Shown one piece after another: positions 1 through 11,163 of a stretch of 64,000 bases of DNA. The number at the start of each line of letters is the position of its first letter. Positions within the stretch are counted from its first letter, which is position 1. The DNA comes from Tillandsia leiboldiana (Eukaryota; Streptophyta; Magnoliopsida; Poales; Bromeliaceae). Location: contig CM055072.1 in the NCBI GenBank assembly GCA_029204045.2, positions 1,555,651 through 1,619,650 of the forward strand, read 5' to 3'. The notes below the pieces were generated by a model, which did no database searches, was not told where the DNA came from, and worked only from the letters and a program-made list of their open reading frames with translations. The translations under genes and the position numbers were made by a program.

Positions 1-2351
1 CTTTGGAGTGAAGCATTAAAGACAGCGGTATATGTTTTAAATAGGATCCCATCGAAGACTGTTTCCAAAACTCCTTTTGAGTTATGGAAATGGTGGAAGC
101 CTAGTTTAAATCACCTGCATGTATGGGGATGCCCAACCGAGGTGAGGGTTTATAACCCACATATAAAGAAGTTGGACTCCCGAACAGTCAGTGGATACTT
201 CATTGGCTATGCGGTAAACTCCAAGGGATTCAGATTTTATTGTCCAAATCACTCATCCAAGATAGTTGAGGCCAGGAATGCCAAGTTTCTTAAGGATTCT
301 AAAGCTAGTAGGAGTGTTGTTCCTCAAAAGATGGATTTTGAGGAAATAAAGGATTCAACTGGTTATCCATTAAGAGATGATGATTTAGTTGCTCTTCCAA
401 GAGATCAATATGACCATATTGGAGACCAACCAATCATAGAGCATGAAAATGCTGAACCAGTTGAACCTCCCCATGAAGAGCTTTCCCAAGAGGAATAGAC
501 AATCATAGAGCCAGCTGCATAGCATAATGAAAACCTAGAGGAAGTGGTTGGCTTAAGAAGATCCTCAAGGCAAAAGAGATCGGCAATTCCTGATGATTAT
601 GTAGTCTATCTCCAGGAGTCTGACTATAATGTTGGACACCATAAAGACCTATGGACGTTTTCAGAGGCCATGCAGGGGGATAAATTCTTCTTTTGGTATG
701 ATATCATGAAGGAAGAGATGAAATCTATGGCAGAAAATAGAGTTTGAGATCTCGTTGTGTTACCACAAGAAGTCAAAGCCGTTGGCTGTAAGTGGGTCTT
801 CAAGACCAAAAGGGACTCTTTAGGTAACATAAAGTGATATAAGGCCAGACTTGTTGCCAAAGGTTTCACTCAGAAAGAAGACATTGATTATCATGAAACC
901 TTCTCTCCGGTATCTAAGAAGAATTCATTAAGAATTATCATGGCTTTGGTAGCTCATTTTGATTTGGAACTACATCAAATGGATGTGAAAACGATATTTC
1001 TAAATGAGGATATAGAGGAAATAGTCTACATGCAACAGCTCGAAGGTTTTAGCACAGATGAGAACAGTCACCTTGTTTGCAGACTAAAGAAGTCTATATA
1101 CGGACTAAAATAGGTCTCCCGTCAGTGGTATATCAAATTTCATAATGTAATTACTGCATTTGGTTTCGTAGAAAATATTGTAGATCAGTGTATATATCTT
1201 AAGGTCAGTGGGAGTAAATATATTTTCTTAGTCCTGTATTTGGATGATATTCTACTGCAAGTATTGATTTAAATTTACTTAAAAAACCAAATTTTTTTTC
1301 TAAAAATTTTGAGATGAAGGATATGGATGAAACTTTTTATGTCATTGGCATAAAGATTCACAGAAATAGATCCCGAATAATTTTGGGTCTATCTCAGAAA
1401 GCCTACATCAAAAAAGTTTTAGAAAGATAGATTTAATATGGCAAATTATGCACCTACAGCTGTACCTATTGTGAAAGGTGATAAATTCAATCAGAAACAG
1501 TATCCACAGAATGATTTAGAGCAAGAGTATATGAAAAGCATACCCTATGCCTCTGCAGTAGGGAGCTTGATGTATGCGCAGGTCTGTACCATGCCTGATA
1601 TAGCACATGTAGTAGGGATGCTGGGCAGATACCAGAGCAACCCTGGCCTTGATCATTGGAAAGCTGCGAAAATGGTTATGAGATACTTACAGGGAACAAA
1701 TGACTATATGCTCACCTACAGACATTCTGACTATCTTGAGGTGGTTGGTTATTCGAACTCCGATTTTGCTGGATGTGTGGATTCTAGAAAATCCACTTCG
1801 GGATATATTTTTTTTCTTGCTCACGGTGCTATATCTTGGAGGAGCACCAAGCAGGATACAGTTGCTACATCCACTATGGAGGCGGAGTTCATCGCTTGGT
1901 ATGAGACTTCGTCACAGGCTTTATGGTTGAGAAATTTTATCTTAGATTTAAGAGTTGTCGACTCTATTGCAAGGCCCATCAGGATACAGTTGCTACATCC
2001 ACTATGGAGGCGGAGTTCATCGCTTGCTATGAGACTTCGTCACAGGCTTTATGGTTGAGAAATTTTATCTCAGATTTAAGAGTTGCCGACTTTATTGCAA
2101 GGCCCATCAAGATTCATTGTGACAACTCTGCTGCAGTGTTCATTGCTAAAAATAGTCGAATTATAGATCGCAACAAACACATCGATATAAAGTTTCTTGC
2201 TGTGAAAGAATACGACAAGAAAAATATGGTGGATATCAAACACATTGGGACTGAGATGATGATCGCTGATCTTATGACTAAAGCATTGCCGGCAAATAAA
2301 TTCAAGGATCATGTTGATCGTATGGGCATCTTGAGTTCATTTACAGTTTGA
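1..2351 (+). pseudogene. Ty1/copia pol remnant (integrase end, RT, RNase H)
   Basis: Decayed pol region of a Ty1/copia retrotransposon whose 5' part lies outside the window. Translation shows the C-terminal integrase part up to about 330 (FELWKWWKPSLNHLHVWGCP, then SGYFIGY), a reverse transcriptase from about 760 to 1260 (CKWVFKTK, LVAKGFTQ, and YLDDILL in place of the usual YVDDILL), and RNase H from about 1500 to 2351 (DFAGCVDSRKSTSGY, ISWRSTKQ, HIDIKFLAVKE, ADLMTKAL). In-frame stops occur at 496-498, 745-747, 836-838 and about 1111, and the frame changes near 1265, near 1430 and through the duplication at 1853-2108. It cannot encode a working polyprotein. The domain order integrase-RT-RNase H places it in Ty1/copia. 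Assignment to the superfamily is firm; the lineage is not resolved. Confidence 0.95.
1853..2108 (+). repeat. 128-bp tandem duplication inside copia RNase H
   Basis: Two adjacent 128-bp copies (1853-1980 and 1981-2108) with only a handful of substitutions. Both encode the VATSTMEAEFIA stretch of RNase H. Because 128 is not a multiple of three, the second copy moves the reading frame by two bases, so the last part of RNase H is read in another frame. Confidence 0.95.
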
Positions 2352-2716
2352 GTTTTTCTTCTTATATAAAGACTTCAGTGACTATTCTTATTTGAATAAG
2401 AACATATTTTTTGTTTTGCACATTTTTGCGCATAAAATTATATTTATACAATAAAGTATTATTGTGCATTAAAGTGGGACTCTGAGTTGAACTTATAGTA
2501 AGTTCATATAGTTATAACTCATAAAGATATTTAATTAAGGAATACATACTTTTGATACATAGAAGGAAGTGTTCATTTTGAAAATGACCGCTATGATCAA
2601 AGTATTATTATTTCTTGATTGAGTGGGAGATTTTGACTGTATAATTTGGTGGGTACCTAATAAAGTTTTACATTGCCTAAACAGTATTAAATATATCACT
2701 AAGCCAAGTGGGAGAA
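2352..2716 (+). other. copia 3' untranslated region and polypurine tract
   Basis: AT-rich stretch between the RNase H stop and the LTR. It ends in AAGTGGGAGAA (about 2706-2716), a typical copia polypurine tract directly before a TGTTGG LTR start. No other coding signal is seen. Confidence 0.75.
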
Positions 2717-3060
2717 TGTTGGATGTGGCCCACATGATTTATTCAATGCGATCTTTAAAGATACGGTCAATCCAATGGGTTATGATGTATCTGGGCATAT
2801 CCTTGATGGACGGACATGATTAAAACATCCATACATTAGGTTATATATATATATGACATAGCGGGAGTCCCGGTCTAACCGTAATCCGAATTTTTCGTCA
2901 CTGCTCCATCTCCGGGGATAAGGGAATAGACATGAAACTTTTCACCTTTTGCAGATTGCGCACGAGGACGAATCTGAAGGAAGTATCGTCGTTAACAATC
3001 ATATTTAGGAAATTAAAAATCATGGCAGAAGATACGATCTAAAGTTTTATTTGGTTTTAC
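2717..3060 (+). mobile_element. truncated 3' LTR of the copia remnant
   Basis: Begins TGTTGGATGTGGCCCAC immediately after the polypurine tract, as copia LTRs do. It continues through a short TA tract (2844-2854) and moderately GC-rich sequence. No clear CA end is visible before a foldback arm and microsatellite begin near 3060, so the right border is uncertain. Confidence 0.65.
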
Positions 3061-3112
3061 AAAAAATTCACAAGCATGAATGTAATTGTGCTTTTAAAAG
3101 CATATAAGCTTA

Positions 3113-3200
<88 letters not shown>
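3061..3200. repeat. foldback arm plus (CT)n(TA)n tract
   Basis: One arm of the foldback family whose complete copy is at about 14119-14335 (shared GCTTTTAAAAGCATATAAGC), followed by (CT)n at about 3112-3138 and (TA)n at 3139-3200. The gypsy element is inserted at the right edge of this TA tract. Confidence 0.8.
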
Positions 3201-3203
<3 letters not shown>

Positions 3204-4036
3204 CATGCCCCGGGGGTTTTATTTTAGCGGAAACGATACACCAAAGTAAGCCTAAGGTGCGTACAAAATTTTTGTTTGAAAACCTCCTTCCCCGGCGCGT
3301 GTCCAGACCCGCCGCATATACAGATTTACTCAAAAATCGGGCAGAGTCTCCTCTGTATATGCACGGCGTCGCGGCTGTTACAATAGTCAAACACAAGCAA
3401 TCATTTTCCATTTAATCACAACAGTTCGGAGTCTAACTGTACATGAAGACTAAACAATGCCATGGCCAGTCAAGTTGAAAGGATAAACTCACCGTTTTGA
3501 AAACAGGCCCACACGGCCTTAGGTTTTGAAAACAAGTTGGAAAACGGCATAAATCCACAGAGTTTGGAAAATGGGCCCACACGACCCTAGAGTTTTGAAA
3601 ACGGTTTTCGAAGTCCTTTTCCTCTTGTTACCAGTTGGTTTGTTTAGAAAACGGCCAAGCAGGAAAGATAAAGGAAACAATAGTGCATAACTGAAACGAA
3701 AGTAATCAACATCCACGCGACCCCACAAGGGTATCGAGAACCACACAGTAACCTACAATACCAAATGAAATGCAGAGAAAGTAAAGAAAACCGCATACTA
3801 GGGCTCCCACAGCCCGACTGCTCCCACCTCGGCCTCACCGTCGCCTACCTCTACCCCCTGGAGGTACCTGTCACAGAGTGGGTAGTCAGCGACACTGTCA
3901 TAATAATAATACTAAAGCAGTAAAGGAATACCAAGCCACAAAAGTAAGACTAGCCGGAGCAACCACTCTACTCGTAACGGTAACTCGCAACCACCTGTAC
4001 CACCTGAGACCCCTGTAACCCCGGTAACACCTGTAA

Positions 4037-4190
4037 CACCTGACCTCGTCGGGCACCAATCCCGGCGGGTCGAACACCTGACCTCGTCGGGCACCAATCC
4101 CGGCGGGTCGCACACCTGACCTCGTCGGGCACCAATCCCGGCGGGTCGCACACCTGACCTCGTCGGGCACCAATCCCGACAGGTCGCACC
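4037..4190. repeat. 38-bp tandem repeat x4 in the gypsy 3' LTR
   Basis: Four copies with exact 38-base spacing (ACCTCG at 4043, 4081, 4119 and 4157), each holding GTCGGGCACCAATCCC. The 5' LTR has the same array at about 12000-12153. Confidence 0.95.
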
Positions 4191-4689
4191 GCTCACACCT
4201 TGGTGCCTCAAACCCCACACCTACGGGGGCCCCACTACATCCCCTCGTGGGTAACACGGGTCGAAGACCGCCTTTCCGGAAAAGAGCACCCTTTGCGGTG
4301 GCCAGACCGCGGGTGCGCGTGTCGCAACTCGAGCATAAGTAACCAAGACACGGGGTAATATAGTACATCATAGAAACCATCAGCGTTAGTACCGATTAAC
4401 AATAAAAGTCCCTTTCGGAATACTAACACTATACTCAGCCTCAATCGTAAACCCACCTTGTTGTCGCGCTCCTGACCGATGCTAGGTTCTCCCGCGTCTC
4501 GGGTGCCCGCCCGGACCTACAAGAACCTGTCATATAGGAGTCAGAAATTTAAGACTCTGTAAGATTAACGACTAGAACACCCGGCGCCCCCCCACCTTGC
4601 GCACAATTCGTACACGTACGCGCCCGGCCCCGCACGGCTGGGCGGCGTACTAACTGCGTGCGGCGCCGTCCGCACACGGCGTCACCCAC

Positions 4690-5285
4690 ATGCGGCGCTT
4701 CCCACTTGGGGGTGCGCGCGGCGTTGCCCACATGCGGCGCTGCCCGCATGCAGCGCCGCCCGCATGCGGCGCCGCCCGCACGCGGCGCCGCCCGCATGCG
4801 GTGCCGCCCGCGTGCGGTGCAGCCCGCATGCGGCGCTGTCCGCATGCGGGGGCACGCGGCGCTGCCCGCATGCGGCGCTGCCCGCATGCGGCGCCGCCCG
4901 CATGCGGTGCCGCCCGCACGCGGCGCCGCCCGCATGCGGTGCCGCCCGCACCCGCATGCGGAGCCGCCCACGTGCGGCGCCGCCCGCACGCGGTGCCGCC
5001 CGCACCCGCATGCGGAGCCGCCCGCATGCGGCGGCGCCCGCATGCGGCACCGCCCGCATGCGGTGCCGCCCGCACCCGCATGCGGAGCCGCCCGCATGCG
5101 GCGGCGCCCGCATCCGCATGCGTTGCCGCCCGCATGCGGCGCCCGCATCCGCATGCGGTGCCGCCCGCATGCGGCGCCGCCCGCATGCGGCGCCGCCCGC
5201 ATGCGGATGCACGCGGCGCCGCCCGCATGCGGTGCCGCCCGCATGCGGATGCACGCGGCGCCGCCCTCATGCGGCGCCGCCCGCA
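4690..5285. repeat. GC-rich 16-bp palindromic array in the gypsy 3' LTR
   Basis: About 600 bp built from variants of CCCGCATGCGGCGCCG, which combines the palindromes GCATGC and GGCGCC. Units with GGTGCC, GGAGCC or inserted CCCGCA spacers are interspersed. A 16-base unit without stops leaves long open frames on both strands, giving Arg/Pro/His/Ala-rich translations that are not credible proteins. Confidence 0.95.
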
Positions 5286-5576
5286 TCCGTGGCTCCGGTG
5301 ATGGTGCCGACTCCCCTCCTCCCTTTTTTTCCTAAGAGAACCTAGAAATGCCCAAATCAAGAACCCTAAGCCATGCTTACCTTGGTTTCGTCGGCTAGGG
5401 TTGATTTAGGGGATGATCGTCCTGTTCTTGGGTGAAGGGTACGCCGGCGATCTTCCTTCTCCTCACCCGCTCCGCCTTGCTTCTCCACTCGATCGGTTGG
5501 GGAACGGTAAGGTTCGGTTGGGAAACTGAAAGGTTGGGGAAGTGGGTTTTCGTTGCCTTTGGGGTTTCGTACGCAG

Positions 5577-5712
5577 GGGAGTTAAGGGGAGTTGTGGGGA
5601 GTGGCGGGAAGTTGGGGGGAGTGGTGGGAAGTTGGGGCGGTTCGTGGGAAGTTGTGGGGTTGTGGAAAGTTGGGGGGAAGTGGTGGGGAGTTGGGGCGGT
5701 TCGTGGGGAGTT
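5577..5712. repeat. G-rich degenerate repeat in the gypsy 3' LTR
   Basis: Runs of GGGG separated by AGTT, AGTGG and CGGTTCGT on the plus strand, repeated at about 13556-13690 in the 5' LTR. The sense strand of the element is therefore C-rich here and the antisense strand has G-quadruplex potential. Confidence 0.8.
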
Positions 5713-6113
5713 GTACGACCGGGAAAAGGCGGGAGCGATTAAGATGGCGGGAGCGATTAAGATGGCGGGAGCGGTTAAGTTGGGGAATGGGAATGAACCC
5801 AATTCAAGTCAAAAGCGGGTACAAGTCGGGTGCGAACCAGGGTCCGGTCTGCCTGAAAAACCGCGTTGACCTCCTGAACCGCTAGCTACCTTCCGGAATT
5901 TATTCCGGGAGATTCCGGCGTCGGAATTTAAAACCGATTTCGCCGCCGTTCTCCGTTTCGCGAGCTCTATTAACTAAAAATACCCGCGAGCCCCGACGGT
6001 CTGTCCGAAAACAAGGAATTATTCGATCACCCTCCAGCCCCCCAAAACGAATTGCGAAATAAACGAAAACCAAAAGTAGACCCAAAAACATTTTAAGCCA
6101 GCGGCTACTACAC

Positions 6114-6127
6114 CACTCACCTCTTAA
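6114..6127 (-). other. gypsy polypurine tract
   Basis: On the minus strand AAGAGGTGAGTGG directly precedes the TGTAGTAG start of the 3' LTR. Just upstream is TTTCGAGGACGAAAC, a sequence typical of Tekay/Del elements next to the 3' LTR. Confidence 0.75.
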
Positions 6128-6148
6128 AACGAGTTTCGTCCTCGAAAC
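6128..6148 (-). other. short spacer with a TTTCGAGGACGAAAC inverted motif
   Basis: Lies between the chromodomain stop and the polypurine tract and reads as a small imperfect hairpin. Confidence 0.6.
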
Positions 6149-6667
6149 TCAATCCTGGTTCGCGGTAAAGAGATAGGGGTAGCCCTCCCTCATCTTCGAT
6201 TCTAGTTCCCACGTCGCTTCCCGCTCCTCGTGGTTGTTCCAGTGCACCTTCACATAGGGGATGTCTCGGTTTCGAAGCGTCTTGCTTTCTCTTGCTAGTA
6301 TTCGCACAGGGGTTTCCTCGAAGCTTAGGTCCTCCTTTAGTTCGAGTGTCGAGACGTCCAGAACATGCGACGGGTCGGGGAGGTATTTCTTGAGCATCGA
6401 AACGTGGAACACGTCATGAATCCGGTTGAGGTTCGGTGGTAGGGCAAGGCGGTAAGCCACTGGGCCAATCCGTTCCAGGATCTCGAATGGCCCCACGAAC
6501 CACGGGCTTAGCTTGCCTTTTAACCCGAATCGCTTGATTCCCCTGGACGGCGAGACCCGCAAAAACACGTGTTCTCCCACCTGGAACTCTAAGTCGCGGC
6601 GTCTTCGATCCGCGTAGCTCTTTTGTCGACTCTGGGCGGTTAATAAGCGCTGTCTGATGAGGCGCAC
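6149..6667 (-). pseudogene. gypsy integrase C-terminus with chromodomain
   Basis: 172 codons continuing the integrase frame after a stop. It holds the GPY/F module (LSPWFVGPFEILERIGPVAY, then DVFHVSMLKKYLPDP) and, at about residues 118-165, a chromodomain (VRILARESKTLRNRDIPYVK, then VHWNNHEEREATWELE). Chromodomains of this family read histone marks and bias integration. The aromatic and acidic residues of the domain are mostly retained. Confidence 0.9.
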
Positions 6668-6670
6668 CTT

Positions 6671-8371
6671 CTATTCTGTTTCTTCCACCAAGTCGGGTCC
6701 CAAGAACTTCCGTTCTCCCAAGTCGTCCCAACAGATCGGGGATCGGCAGCGTCTCCCGTATAAGGCTTCGTAGGGTGCCATCAGTATTCTGGCCTGGTGG
6801 CTATTGTTGTAAGCGAATTCTACAAGTGGTAGGTAACGCTCCCAACCGACTCCCCAATCGAGTACACAGGCCCGAAGTAGGTCCTCTAGCGTCTGTATCA
6901 CTCGCTCCGACTGCCCGTCTGTCTGAGGGTGGAAGGCTGTGTTGAAGTGCAATTTAGTCCCCAAGGCTTGTTGCAGACTCTGCCAAAACTTTGAGACAAA
7001 ACGCGTGTCTCTGTCTGATGTGATCGATGCCGGTACCCCATGCAGTCTTACAATCTCGCTGAGGTAGACTTGAGCCAACCGCTCTCTGGTCCAGGTTGTG
7101 TGAATCGGCAGAAAGTGCGCTGACTTAGTTAGCCGGTCCACCACAACCCATATTGTGTCGTGTCCTTGTGGTGAACGTGGGAACCCGGTGACAAAGTCCA
7201 TGGTGATATGATCCCACTTCCACTCCGGTACCGGTAAGGGTTGTAACTTTCCCGCTGGTCGTTGATGTTCCGCCTTTATCTGTTGACACACTAGGCAATG
7301 AGCTACAAATCGAGTTACATCCCTCTTCATCTTGGGCCACCAGAAGGTCTGCTTGAGGTCCCTGTACATCTTTGTGCCTCCTGGATGCGCTGCATAAGGG
7401 GCGCTGTGTGCCTCAGACAGAATTTCCTTCTTCAATTCCGGGGTATCCGGCACGCAAATCCGCCCGCGGAACCGTAGAGTGCCATCGCCTTCCAATGAAA
7501 AGTCACCTTCCTGATCCGATGAGATCTTGTCTCTTACGAGCTGTAAGTGCGAGTCCGCCTGCTGTCCCTCTCGAATCTTTTCTAACAGTGTTGGCTTGAC
7601 CACTAAAGTTAGAAGTTGTGCAACCGTGCCTGCTGGCACTACTTCCAACCCTAGTCGTGAAAATTCCGCGATCAAGTTGCTCTGCTCAGTTATCGCACCC
7701 ACCGATCCTCCCTCCAATCGCCCCTTCCTGCTCAGAGCGTCCGCTACCACGTTTGCTTTCCCGGGGTGATATTGGATCGTTAGGTCGTAATCCTTCAGTA
7801 ATTCAAGCCACCGCCTCTGCCGCAGGTTTAGTTCCTTTTGGGTGAATAGGTATTTAAGACTCTGGTGATCTGAGAAGATGTTACAATGGACACCAAAGAG
7901 ATAGTGTCTCCATAACTTCAGGACGAAGACCACCGCAGCCAGCTCTAAATCGTGTATTGGGTAGTTTCTTTCGTAGTCCTTTAGTTGCCTAGACGCATAG
8001 GCTATTACCTTCCCTTGCTGCATTAAAACACCCCCAAGGCCGATTCTTGAAGCGTCGCAGTACACCTCATAGTCCTCACCAGGTGTTGGTAGTACAAGAA
8101 TTGGTGCCTCGGTTAGCCTTCTTTTGAGTTCTTCGAAACTTTTCTGGCATTTGGCCGTCCATACAAACTTTTCTCCTTTCTTGGTCAACCGGTTTAAAGG
8201 GGCCGCAATCTTCGAGAAACCCTCGACAAAGCGTCTATAATACCCCGCCAGCCCCAGGAAACTGCGGATCTCCGTCACCGTCGTGGGCGGCTGCCAGTCG
8301 ATCACCGATTCCACCTTCTTGGGGTCCACGGCAATTCCCTTTGCCGAGATCACATGCCCCAGGAATCCCAC
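6671..8371 (-). pseudogene. gypsy RNase H and integrase segment
   Basis: 566 codons in the same frame as the RT segment, separated from it by one stop. It starts with the RT connection (GFLGHVISAKG), then RNase H (YEVYCDASRIGLGGVL, NYPIHDLELAAVVF, YHPGKANVVADALSR). Integrase follows: a zinc-binding HHCC-type region ending CLVCQQIKAEH, then the catalytic core (WDHITMDFVTGFP, TSDRDTRFVSKFW, FHPQTDGQSERVIQTLED) that supplies the D,D,E residues. It ends at an in-frame TAG (6668-6670). Confidence 0.93.
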
Positions 8372-8380
8372 CTCGCGTAG

Positions 8381-8860
8381 CTAGAACTCACACTTTTTGA
8401 GCTTAGCGAACAGCTTCTGCTCCCTGAGGGTTTGGAGAATTGTTCGTAAGTGATCCTCGTGCTCCTCGTCGGTGGATGAATAGATTAGTATATCATCGAT
8501 GAAGACCACCACGAACCGGTCTAAGAATGGTCTGAAGACCCGGTTCATCATGTCCATAAAGACCGCGGGGGCGTTCGTAAGTCCGAACGGCATGACCGTA
8601 AACTCGTAATGGCCATACCGGGTCCAGAAGGCGGTCTTCGGAATGTCCTCGTTTCGAACCCGAAGCTGGTGGTAACCTGACTGTAGGTCAATCTTTGAAA
8701 AGACCGTCGCTCCTCGTAGTTGGTCGAAGAGGTCATCGATTCTGGGCAGGGGGTACTTGTTTTTCACCGTGACCTTGTTTATTCCTCTGTAGTCGATGCA
8801 GAGTCGCAGGCTTCCATCCTTCTTCCGTACAAAAAGCACTGGTGCGCCCCATGGTGACAC
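8381..8860 (-). pseudogene. gypsy reverse transcriptase segment
   Basis: RT palm and fingers with the usual Ty3/gypsy motifs in order: LRLCIDYRGINKVT, FSKIDLQSGYHQLR, MPFGLTNAPAVFM and the catalytic FIDDILIYS. The frame is shifted relative to gag-protease, and it ends at an in-frame TAG (8378-8380) directly before LREVGFLGHVIS of the next segment. The active-site aspartates are intact; the flanking breaks make it a pseudogene. Confidence 0.93.
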
Positions 8861-10959
8861 ACTCGGCCTGACAACCCTTTGTCCAAGAGGTCTTCCAGTT
8901 GCGCCTTCAAATCTTTCAACTCCGCGAAGGCCATTCGGTAGGGCGCCTTCGTTATAGGTTGAGTACCTGGCAAGAGTTCAATAGGGAACACCACCTCTCT
9001 TTCAGGGGGTATCCCGGGCAGCTCCGTCGGAAAGACGTCGGGAAAGTCCCTCACCACTGGGACGTCTGAAGGTGTCGTCGAGGGTCGGGTAACCAGATCC
9101 ACCGATGCCAAATAGGCTACACACCCACCCTCTACCAGACTCCTGGCTCGAGCCGCTGAGATGACTGCCGGGAAGGAGGTGCTCTTATACGCCAGGTACG
9201 CATTCTTAGGGAAACTTGGTTCTTGTAGTTGCACCATCCGCTTATCGCAGTCGATAAGCACTTGGTACCTTGAGAGCCAGTCCATGCCCAAAACAACGTC
9301 GTACTCCTTCAAGGGAATCACTATTAAATCCCAAGGGCAAAGTAGCCGCCCTAGCTTAATCGGGCAAGTGGCCACCAAACTAGTCGCCTCCAGTGTCCCA
9401 CCCGCAGTCTGGACCGTCAACCGGTTTTGGAGAGGGGTTTCCTCGAGGTCATGCGAAAACACGTACTCGCGAGAAATGAACGAGTGTGTTGCTCCAGTAT
9501 CAAAGAGGGTTCTAGAACGTGAATTTGAAATAGAAGTTATACCTGCGAGTACGTCCTCCGGCGGGTCCGATTCCTGACGGGTCATGGAATAAATTCGCCC
9601 GCCCGGTTGAGGCTGCCTATCCCCTTCACGCCGCGTAGCCGGGGGCCTAGAGGTCGACCCCATAGGAGCTTTTCCCCGCCCCAAAAATTGTGGTGAAGGC
9701 GTGGAAGCGGCAGAGGAGGCTGATCCCACGGTAAGGGGGCAGTTGCGGCGGAAGTGCCCCTGCTTGCCGCAACGGAAGCAATGGTCGACCCTCTGAGAGC
9801 AATCCAACACTCCATGCGCTCCCCCGCAGATCACGCAAGGCCTGTCTCTTGGCCTCGGCTCTCCCGTAGGTGCGCTCCGTGCTCCCGACTGTGTCTTCCA
9901 CCGCTTGGGGGGTCGGTTCCCAGCAGATGAACCCCCTCCGTAGCTCTGCTGTTGCCGCTTCCTATCTTCATGCTGTGCCGGGGCCTCCCTCCTAGCGCGG
10001 GTAACGGCGAACCCACGCTCTACGACAGTGGCCCGGTCGACCACTTTCTGGAACGTATGCAAATCAGCGGCTTGAACCACCTGGAAAATATCACTTCGCA
10101 ACCCATCCACGAACAGTTGCGCCTTGTGAGGTTCGTCCCTTATAACGAAAGGGACGCAATTTGCCAGGCGCACGAATTCGCGCTGATACTCCATAACTGT
10201 CTTGCTCCCTTGCTGAATGTGGTTCAGGTCGTCCTCCAGTTTCTTCTTGATGCTATTTGTGAAGAAGGCCCCAAACAATTCCTGCTTGAACGTCGTCCAC
10301 AATAGAAGCACGGTGCACTGGGTGGGATCAGGGCGCACCGTCTTCCACCATAGACGAGCGTTTCCCTCCAAAAAGTGAACTGCCAGGGGAACGCGCTCGG
10401 GGTCCTCGATGAGTAGGTCCTCAAACAACTTTTCCATCGACCCCACCCACTTTTCGACTACCCAGGGATCAGTCGTCTCCCCCTCGAACGTGAGTGGTTC
10501 GAACTTCATGAAATCCGCCAGATTGGCCCGCACTCGCTCTCGTTCCGCCCGCGTAACCGTCCCTTCCCCGGCGACGGCGGCGGCCGCGGAGGCGCTCCCG
10601 CCGAGAGCCCCCGGCGCCGGCCCCACGGGCGCTGATGCAGGTGCTGCCATCGGCACCGTGGTCTGGGTAGATGCTAGCCCGGCCGTTGCTGCCGGTAGAG
10701 GGGCTGCCCCTACCCTAGCCCCTGTCGCTTGCGGTGCTGCGACCGGTGCAATTGGTTCCGGTGGAGGGGCGGGAGCGACCGGTTGCTGCTGCGTCAATTG
10801 ACGCACACGATCCGTAAGGGTCGCCATCTGCCCCGCCATCTCCCTCAATTGTTGCCGCAGGAGCTGGTTCTCTGCAGCTGCTGATGTCGTCGCATCTGTC
10901 CCTACCTCCTCGGCCGACGCTCTGGTCCGTACCATTGTCTGTACAGACACACCAACCAA
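8779..10959 (-). pseudogene. gypsy gag-protease frame, running out of frame at the RT start
   Basis: Open frame of 726 codons. Gag occupies about residues 1-420: an N-terminal Gln/Leu-rich segment, a Pro/Ala-rich linker, a retrotransposon gag domain (about 150-310), then two Cys-rich knuckles at about 375-405 (CVICGGAHGVLDC and CFRCGKQGHFRRNC). The aspartic protease active site DTGATHS is near residue 487 and GMDWLSRY follows. The pre-RT sequence ELKDLKAQLEDLLDKG is normal, then the frame departs from the RT frame near 8868, consistent with a one-base change. The last residues are frameshift sequence. Gag packages the element RNA and the protease cuts the polyprotein. The break means RT is not made from this frame. 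Confidence 0.93.
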
Positions 10960-11143
10960 AGCTTAGCACTCACCTCTGCTAGATGAACCATCGTAAAATC
11001 GAGAGAGAAAGGAAACATTATCTACAAATCCCCTCCCCGATCTCTCACGTCCTAACCCTTAAACTCTGCACATTTCATTTATTCGTAGTTAAGTGTGATA
11101 TCTCGATGGATGTTGGGCCGTCACTGTTGTGATTAAAGCAAGT
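10960..11143 (-). other. gypsy 5' untranslated leader
   Basis: Leader between primer site and gag start on the minus strand. No other coding signal is seen; it presumably holds the packaging signal. Confidence 0.6.
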
Positions 11144-11155
11144 GCTCTGATACCA
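11144..11155 (-). other. primer binding site for initiator tRNA-Met
   Basis: On the minus strand the sequence reads TGGTATCAGAGC, eight bases downstream of the 5' LTR end. It is complementary to the 3' end of plant initiator tRNA-Met, the usual primer of this lineage. Confidence 0.9.
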
Positions 11156-11163
11156 TCTTAATC

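Larger units (their letters stand above)
3201..6113 (-). repeat. 3' LTR of the gypsy element (2913 bp)
   Basis: Begins TGTCATGCCCCGGGGG on the plus strand and ends GGCTACTACA. It matches 11164-14063 throughout. It contains a 38-bp x4 array (4037-4190), a GC-rich 16-bp array (about 4690-5285) and a G-rich block (5577-5712). It has one extra 18-bp unit at 5743-5770 relative to the other LTR. Open frames inside it come from the stop-free repeats, not from genes. Confidence 0.95.

Noticed and set aside
3094..3411. Frames with Tyr-Ile or Arg-Glu repeats across (TA)n and (CT)n tracts (also near 14000, 15400 and 30650)
   Set aside because: Translation of microsatellites; no domain and no conserved start.
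4549..5360. Long open frames on both strands in the GC-rich LTR region (and at 12512-13338)
   Set aside because: They arise because a 16-bp repeat unit contains no stop codon; the predicted proteins are only Arg/Pro/His/Ala/Gly repeats in several frames and lie within an LTR.
5432..5869. Gly/Val/Trp-rich frames at 5432-5885 and 13503-13836
   Set aside because: They come from the G-rich LTR repeat and occur identically in both LTRs.
7125..7845. Plus-strand and minor-frame ORFs inside the gypsy pol region
   Set aside because: Shadows of the RNase H-integrase frame on the minus strand, without independent motifs.
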